From Clostridiaceae bacterium (GTDB lineage: Bacteria > Bacillota > Clostridia > Oscillospirales > Acutalibacteraceae): 14,680 nt of DNA. The translations under genes and the position numbers were made by a program. Position 1 is the stretch's first letter, and the number at the start of each line of letters is the position of its first letter. A model generated the notes under the pieces. The model did no database searches and had not been told where the DNA came from. It saw only the letters and a list, made by a program, of their open reading frames with translations. Below, one piece after another: positions 12,772-14,680 of the stretch. The DNA is taken from the NCBI GenBank assembly GCA_016302625.1, contig JAEDNG010000009.1:1-14680 (forward strand). Reading direction: 5' to 3'.

Positions 12772-14005
12772 TTATGAAAACCTCTTTCACCGCGCCTATA
12801 TTTGCGTCTAAATCCTTAACCGCTTTTATTTCCGCCTGAGCGGACGATTTGTAAATGCCGTATCTTTCCTTGAAGCGCTTTTCTAAAAGCTGTCTGTTAG
12901 AAGAAAGCGGGCGGTCGTCGGTCGTCACTAAATCGTCAAGCGGGCGGTCGATAAATACTATAAGTCCGTTTTCCTTTAAAAGGGAAACGTTTTCGTGATT
13001 AAGCACCGCGCCTCCGCCCGTAGCTATAACCGCGGATTGTCTTGCAGAAACCTCTTTTATAACCTCTGCTTCGATTTCTCGGAATTTCTTTTCACCGTAT
13101 TTTTCAAATATATCGGGAACGGACATTCCTGTTTTAATAACAATTTCGTCGTCGGTGTCGATAAAATCTTTATTCATTTCCTTTGCGACGGCTTTTCCTA
13201 TTGTAGTCTTGCCGCACCCGGGCATACCGATTAAAACAATATTCTTTTTATCGAGCATTATTTCTTTATAAACGCTGTCCGTAACACTTGTCGGAATAGA
13301 TTTTTCCGTGAATTTCTCACAGGCAAAAACCGCTTGAGCTACAAGCATATAAAGCCCGCCTGCCGCGTTTATTCCCATTTCTTTGGCTTTTGTTACAAGT
13401 GCGGAGGAAAGCGGATTGTAAACCGCGTCGGTCACCGATTCTAAATTTTTGAAAAGAGATAAATCTACTGCCGACTCCCCGATATTCGGGTACATTCCCA
13501 CAGGCGTGGTATTTATAATAGCCTGTGCGTCGATATGCTTTGAAAGGGCATAATCGTATGTAACCGCACCGTCGTTGCCGTTTCTCGATACCCTGTAAAC
13601 CTCAGTAGCTCCAAGGCTTTCCGCCACTGCCGCCGCGGTTTTAGAGGTTCCGCCGCTGCCTAAAACCAAGACCTTTTTGTTTTTTAAATCCGCGCCCTGT
13701 CTCTTTATCAGCGCTCTCATACCCTCGTAATCGGTGTTGTAGCCGTAAAGCTTGCCGTTTCTGTTAACAACGGTATTAACCGCGCCGATTTTCCTTGCGG
13801 TGTCGCTTATTTCATAAAGGTAAGGAATTACCGCCTGCTTATAGGGAATTGTAACGTTTATCGCCTTAAAATCTGCGGCTTTCATAAAGCTATCAAGGTC
13901 TTGCGCTTCGATTTCCTTTAGCTCATAATTATAATCGGCAATTTTAGAATGAATTATTTTTGAAAAGCTGTGGGTTAATTTTTCGCCTATACAACCGTAT
14001 TCCAT
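12752..14005 (-). CDS. aroE-aroK: Fused shikimate dehydrogenase-shikimate kinase (AroE-AroK)
   Basis: A 417-residue fusion of two consecutive pathway enzymes. Residues 1-~248 are shikimate dehydrogenase: S13/S15 in LTHSFSK bind shikimate, NVTIPYK gives catalytic K56, YNTD gives D92, and VLGSGGTSKTA (113-124) with VSRNG (139-143) forms the NADP site. Residues ~251-417 are shikimate kinase: Walker A GMPGCGKTT (260-268), DTDDE (283-287), R309 in KFREIE, GGG at 330-332, lid DDRPL with R365, and RYGIY (R381). Both halves keep every key residue, so one chain should convert dehydroshikimate to shikimate 3-phosphate. No stop or frameshift lies at the junction. The ATG shares one base with the aroC stop codon (TAATG), indicating coupling. 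Confidence 0.95.
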   Translation of the reverse strand: MEYGCIGEKLTHSFSKIIHSKIADYNYELKEIEAQDLDSFMKAADFKAINVTIPYKQAVIPYLYEISDTARKIGAVNTVVNRNGKLYGYNTDYEGMRALIKRQGADLKNKKVLVLGSGGTSKTAAAVAESLGATEVYRVSRNGNDGAVTYDYALSKHIDAQAIINTTPVGMYPNIGESAVDLSLFKNLESVTDAVYNPLSSALVTKAKEMGINAAGGLYMLVAQAVFACEKFTEKSIPTSVTDSVYKEIMLDKKNIVLIGMPGCGKTTIGKAVAKEMNKDFIDTDDEIVIKTGMSVPDIFEKYGEKKFREIEAEVIKEVSARQSAVIATGGGAVLNHENVSLLKENGLIVFIDRPLDDLVTTDDRPLSSNRQLLEKRFKERYGIYKSSAQAEIKAVKDLDANIGAVKEVFINEDFGD

Positions 14006-14680
14006 TATTCCACCAACCAGTCAGTTCCGAAGCGTTCGCTCAATATGTCGCAGAGTACCACTGCGGTTATACTGTCGATAACCACACGCGCCCTGTGCAC
14101 TATGCAGGGGTCGTGGCGGCCGCCCGCCAAAAAATCAACGTTTTCACCCTTTATAAAATCAACCGTCTGCTGTTCCTTGTGAATTGTAGAGGTCGGCTTT
14201 ACCGCACAGCGGAAGATAACCGGCATACCGTTTGTAATTCCGCCGTTTATGCCACCGCTATTGTTTGTAAGGGTTTTAATTTCGCCGTTTTCAATTCTTA
14301 TCGGGTCGTTAGCTTCACTTCCGCGCATATCGCATAGCCCAAAGCCGCCGCCGAACTCTACTCCCTTAATAGCGGGAATACCGAACAGCGCAGAGGAAAG
14401 CTTGCTTTCCACACTGTCAAACCACGGCTCGCCTACTCCTGCAGGCAGACCGATAACCGCCGTTTCAAGCACGCCGCCGACGCTGTCACCGTCTATTCTC
14501 GCGTCATTTACCGCCGCTTTCATTTTTTCGGAGCAATTATCGTCAAGAACAGCGAAAATCTTGTTGTTTACCGCTTCAATATCCGCTTTGTAATCAGCAA
14601 ATTCGCGGTCTTTAACCCCCGCAATGCGGGAAATATGAGTACCTATATAAATACCTTTAGCCCTTAAAGCCGATATTGCA
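14005..14680 (-). CDS. aroC: Chorismate synthase, N-terminus beyond window edge
   Basis: The C-terminal 224 residues of AroC, which forms chorismate from EPSP with reduced FMN. The frame is open upstream of an internal Met (14523) to the right edge, reading through IYIGTHISRIAGVKDREF, so that Met is not the true start and roughly the first 130 residues are missing. GVGEPWFDSVES, the EFGGGFG-type loop with MRGSEAND, NNSGGINGGITNG and the signature GGRHDPCIVHRA are all present. It is the most upstream aromatic gene visible; the promoter and perhaps aroB lie further right. Confidence 0.95.
   Translation of the reverse strand, partial: AISALRAKGIYIGTHISRIAGVKDREFADYKADIEAVNNKIFAVLDDNCSEKMKAAVNDARIDGDSVGGVLETAVIGLPAGVGEPWFDSVESKLSSALFGIPAIKGVEFGGGFGLCDMRGSEANDPIRIENGEIKTLTNNSGGINGGITNGMPVIFRCAVKPTSTIHKEQQTVDFIKGENVDFLAGGRHDPCIVHRARVVIDSITAVVLCDILSERFGTDWLVE

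Noticed and set aside
14005..14523. A complete 172-residue protein starting at Met 14523
   Set aside because: The frame continues upstream with clear chorismate synthase sequence to the window edge, so this Met is internal.
1..14680. CRISPR arrays, insertion sequences, tRNA or rRNA genes
   Set aside because: No spaced direct repeats, transposase frames, or recognisable tRNA/rRNA segments were seen on either strand.

Overview
The window looks like chromosomal DNA from an anaerobic Firmicute of the Clostridia, most probably an Oscillospiraceae/Ruminococcaceae-type gut bacterium. The evidence is strong Gram-positive Shine-Dalgarno sites, TTGACA/TATAAT promoters, U-rich intrinsic terminators, a lysine (L-box) riboswitch, a YesL/DUF624 protein, a DUF6062 protein and a TtcA-type tRNA thiolase, all families common in that group. 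Species cannot be named from the sequence.

Layout. (1) 1-1476, minus strand: a DUF624 membrane protein (cut by the window edge), an unrecognised four-helix membrane protein and a 91-residue tail-anchored protein. (2) 1477-1638: a gap with two perfect 11-bp inverted repeats; one covers the start of the 91-residue gene, the other is either a DnaA-box pair or a terminator. (3) 1639-4064: a DUF6062 Cys/His protein, a divergently placed OGG-type 8-oxoguanine glycosylase and a TtcA-like tRNA thiolase. (4) 4088-6073: an NhaC-family transporter behind a complete lysine riboswitch with its own promoter, aptamer, terminator and ribosome binding site; this makes it a probable lysine importer (LysW type). 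(5) 6102-7937: uvrC. (6) 8049-8797, plus strand: a small AT-rich XRE regulator with two matching operator-like dyads at its promoter, then a lipoprotein with an Ada-like Cys/His cluster. (7) 8794-14680, minus strand: a tightly packed aromatic amino acid operon read aroC (partial), aroE-aroK fusion, aroQ, aroA, tyrA, DAHP synthase, then a hotdog thioesterase.

The last block encodes every shikimate-pathway step except dehydroquinate synthase (aroB), plus prephenate dehydrogenase for tyrosine. Its promoter and first genes lie beyond the right edge. ogg and uvrC are DNA repair genes, but they have separate promoters and lie 3 kb apart.

Most of the window is ordinary housekeeping sequence. The less ordinary parts are regulatory: the paired operators 53 bp apart at the XRE gene, a promoter nested inside the transporter's terminator, the riboswitch-transporter pairing, and the two inverted repeats around 1475-1609. 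I found no mobile element, CRISPR array, rRNA or tRNA, and no convincing new multi-gene system.
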